NCBI GenBank assembly: GCA_050184225.1
Contig: JBFXAN010000259.1
Coordinates: forward strand, 1-6,595
Source: JBFXAN01 sp050184225
GTDB lineage: Bacteria > Chloroflexota > Dehalococcoidia > CAUJGQ01
Length of the DNA: 6,595 nt
Direction of reading: 5' to 3'
This document shows, piece by piece, positions 5,381-6,595 of this stretch (position 1 is the first letter of the stretch; the number at the start of each line of letters is the position of its first letter). Position numbers and translations under genes: made by a program. The notes under the pieces were generated by a model. That model searched no databases. It was given only the letters and a program-made list of their open reading frames with translations, and was not told where the DNA came from.

Positions 5381-5838
5381 TGAGCTGGCTGACGGGTTCG
5401 GTGAAGAAGACGCTGACGGCAATCGGTGTCGTCGCCGTCTTCGTCACAACCGGCTCGACCGGCCTGGGAATGATTGGGCGATACCTCCAGATCACCGATC
5501 TCACGTGGTCCTTCGAGATGACGGGCCTGGCCTTCGTCTGGGTCATAACGATAGGAACGGTTCTCGCCGAAGTCGCCGGAGAGAACGTCGCGCTAGACCT
5601 GATCGACAACAGCATCGGCAAACGCGGCGGCCGTATTCTCACGATCGTCAGGGCTCTGATTCTGCTGGCCATCGCAGGCTTCCTGCTCTGGAGCGGTCTC
5701 GCGATGCTGGAGCGCACGGCCTCCATCCCGACACCCGTCATGCGTCTGCCCATGGGGGTCGTGCATTCCTCGATCGCCGTGTGTGCCACCGGGCTTGGGA
5801 TCGTCGCGATCTTCCGATTGGTTCGGAGTTCCCGGTGA
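5380..5838 (+). CDS. dctQ: TRAP transporter small permease subunit, DctQ family
   Basis: This 152-residue inner-membrane protein is the small, four-helix subunit of the TRAP transporter. Hydrophobic segments lie at about residues 11-33, 46-64, 86-108 and 124-147. The second helix begins with WSFEMTGLAFVWVITIGTVLA, matching the usual DctQ pattern of an acidic residue followed by a long helix, and the loop AGENVALDLI is typical. The ATG at 5380 overlaps the preceding stop codon (TGATG), and there is no strong ribosome binding site at the right distance, so translation is probably coupled to the binding-protein gene. DctQ proteins vary widely in sequence, so the assignment leans on size, helices and position between dctP and dctM. 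Confidence 0.88.
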   Translation: MSWLTGSVKKTLTAIGVVAVFVTTGSTGLGMIGRYLQITDLTWSFEMTGLAFVWVITIGTVLAEVAGENVALDLIDNSIGKRGGRILTIVRALILLAIAGFLLWSGLAMLERTASIPTPVMRLPMGVVHSSIAVCATGLGIVAIFRLVRSSR

Positions 5839-5839
5839 T

Positions 5840-6595
5840 ATGACGCTCGCCGTACTTATAGGTGTTTTCCTCATCCTGCTCGCGCTGGGTGTGCCCGTTG
5901 TATGGGCTCTCGCCGGTGCAACGCTATCGGTGCTGGCGACAGGGCTCATGCCTTTGCCGCCGGCGTGGTTCGCACAGGAGGTATTTCGCGGAGCCAACAC
6001 GATCTCGCTCGTCTCCATCCCACTCTTCCTGCTTGCCGGAGGCCTTATGAACGAAGGTGGGTTGACCCGCCGAATCGTCAATGTGGCCGACGATTTCCTG
6101 GGATGGATGCGTGGCGGATTAGGTTTGGTAAACGTGGGCACCTGCATGGTTTATGGGGGGATCAGCGGATCCGCGACCGCCGATACCGGCGCCGTGGCAT
6201 CGATCATGATTCCCGCAATGAGTGAGCGTGGCTATCCCAAGGCCTATGCCGCCGCCGTTACTGCGGCAAGCGGCACGTTGGGCATAATCATTCCGCCAAG
6301 CGTCATTATGATCATGTACGGCGTCGTCACCGGCACATCGATCGGGGGGCTCTTTGTCGCGGGGATCGTTCCCGGCATCCTGGTGGCCGTTGTCTTCATG
6401 GCGACGGCAGGCATCATCGGGGTCCGCAATGGCTTTCCGAAGTCTGCTCATCAGTTTTCGGTTCGCCGACTCGTCCGCAACACGGTATTGGCAGCTCCCG
6501 CAATCCTGATGCCGGTCGTTGTCCTTGGATCTATCCTGACGGGATTTGCCACCGTTACCGAAGCCGCTTTTGTGGGCGTGGTATGGGCGACCCTG
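5840..6595 (+). CDS. dctM: TRAP transporter large permease subunit, DctM family (3' end cut by window)
   Basis: This is the first 252 codons of the large, ion-coupled membrane subunit that forms the transport path; the family is about 425-430 residues, so roughly 40% lies beyond the right edge. Recognisable segments are ISLVSIPLFLLAGGLMNEGG (about 55-74), GGISGSATADTGAVASIMIPAM (106-127), SGTLGIIIPPSVIMIMYG (144-161) and ATVTEAAFVGVVWATL at the end (237-252), matching the conserved GSA.AD and PPS motifs. These are in the regions that bind sodium and substrate in the known structures of the family. The ATG at 5840 follows the dctQ stop after one base, with GGAG at 5825-5828 as a ribosome binding site. 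Confidence 0.92.
   Translation, partial: MTLAVLIGVFLILLALGVPVVWALAGATLSVLATGLMPLPPAWFAQEVFRGANTISLVSIPLFLLAGGLMNEGGLTRRIVNVADDFLGWMRGGLGLVNVGTCMVYGGISGSATADTGAVASIMIPAMSERGYPKAYAAAVTAASGTLGIIIPPSVIMIMYGVVTGTSIGGLFVAGIVPGILVAVVFMATAGIIGVRNGFPKSAHQFSVRRLVRNTVLAAPAILMPVVVLGSILTGFATVTEAAFVGVVWATL

Noticed and set aside
4757..5422. Minus-strand frame of 221 codons opposite the TRAP binding protein
   Set aside because: The plus-strand frame has the DctP motifs, a ribosome binding site and operon context; the antisense frame shows no domain.

Overview
The window is a GC-rich piece of a proteobacterial chromosome or large plasmid, most likely alphaproteobacterial. The evidence is indirect: codon use dominated by G/C third positions, a TRAP transporter with an IclR regulator, and a remnant that looks like an IS5-type transposase of the kind common in Rhizobiales and Rhodobacterales. 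No rRNA, tRNA or CRISPR array is visible. The layout is that of a small catabolic uptake-and-degradation cluster.

Left part, minus strand: a thiamine-diphosphate (TPP) dependent enzyme of the acetolactate synthase/benzoylformate decarboxylase superfamily (1-1476, cut by the left edge). Next comes a gap of about 430 bases holding a perfect 27-bp palindrome and a frameshifted transposase remnant. A complete 3-oxoadipyl-CoA thiolase (pcaF type, 1905-3137) follows, also on the minus strand. Middle: a 195-bp divergent promoter region, then an IclR-family regulator (3333-4115, plus strand). Right part, plus strand: after a 284-bp intergenic region, a tightly packed TRAP transporter operon with a periplasmic binding protein (4400-5380), a small membrane subunit (5380-5838) and a large membrane subunit (5840 to the right edge, cut).

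The most informative signal is a shared DNA motif in all three intergenic regions, of the form RGAAY-NNN-RTTCY. It occurs singly at 3181-3193 and 3251-3263, and as a pair of 13-bp units with an 18-bp period at 1590-1620 and at 4288-4318. This spacing and symmetry fit an IclR-family operator. The inference is that the IclR protein encoded here controls its own gene, the thiolase, the TPP enzyme and the TRAP transporter as one regulon. A plausible model is that the TRAP system imports an organic acid (aromatic or dicarboxylic), the TPP enzyme acts on a 2-oxo acid intermediate, and the thiolase ends the route by cleaving a 3-oxoacyl-CoA to succinyl-CoA and acetyl-CoA. The substrate cannot be read from the sequence.
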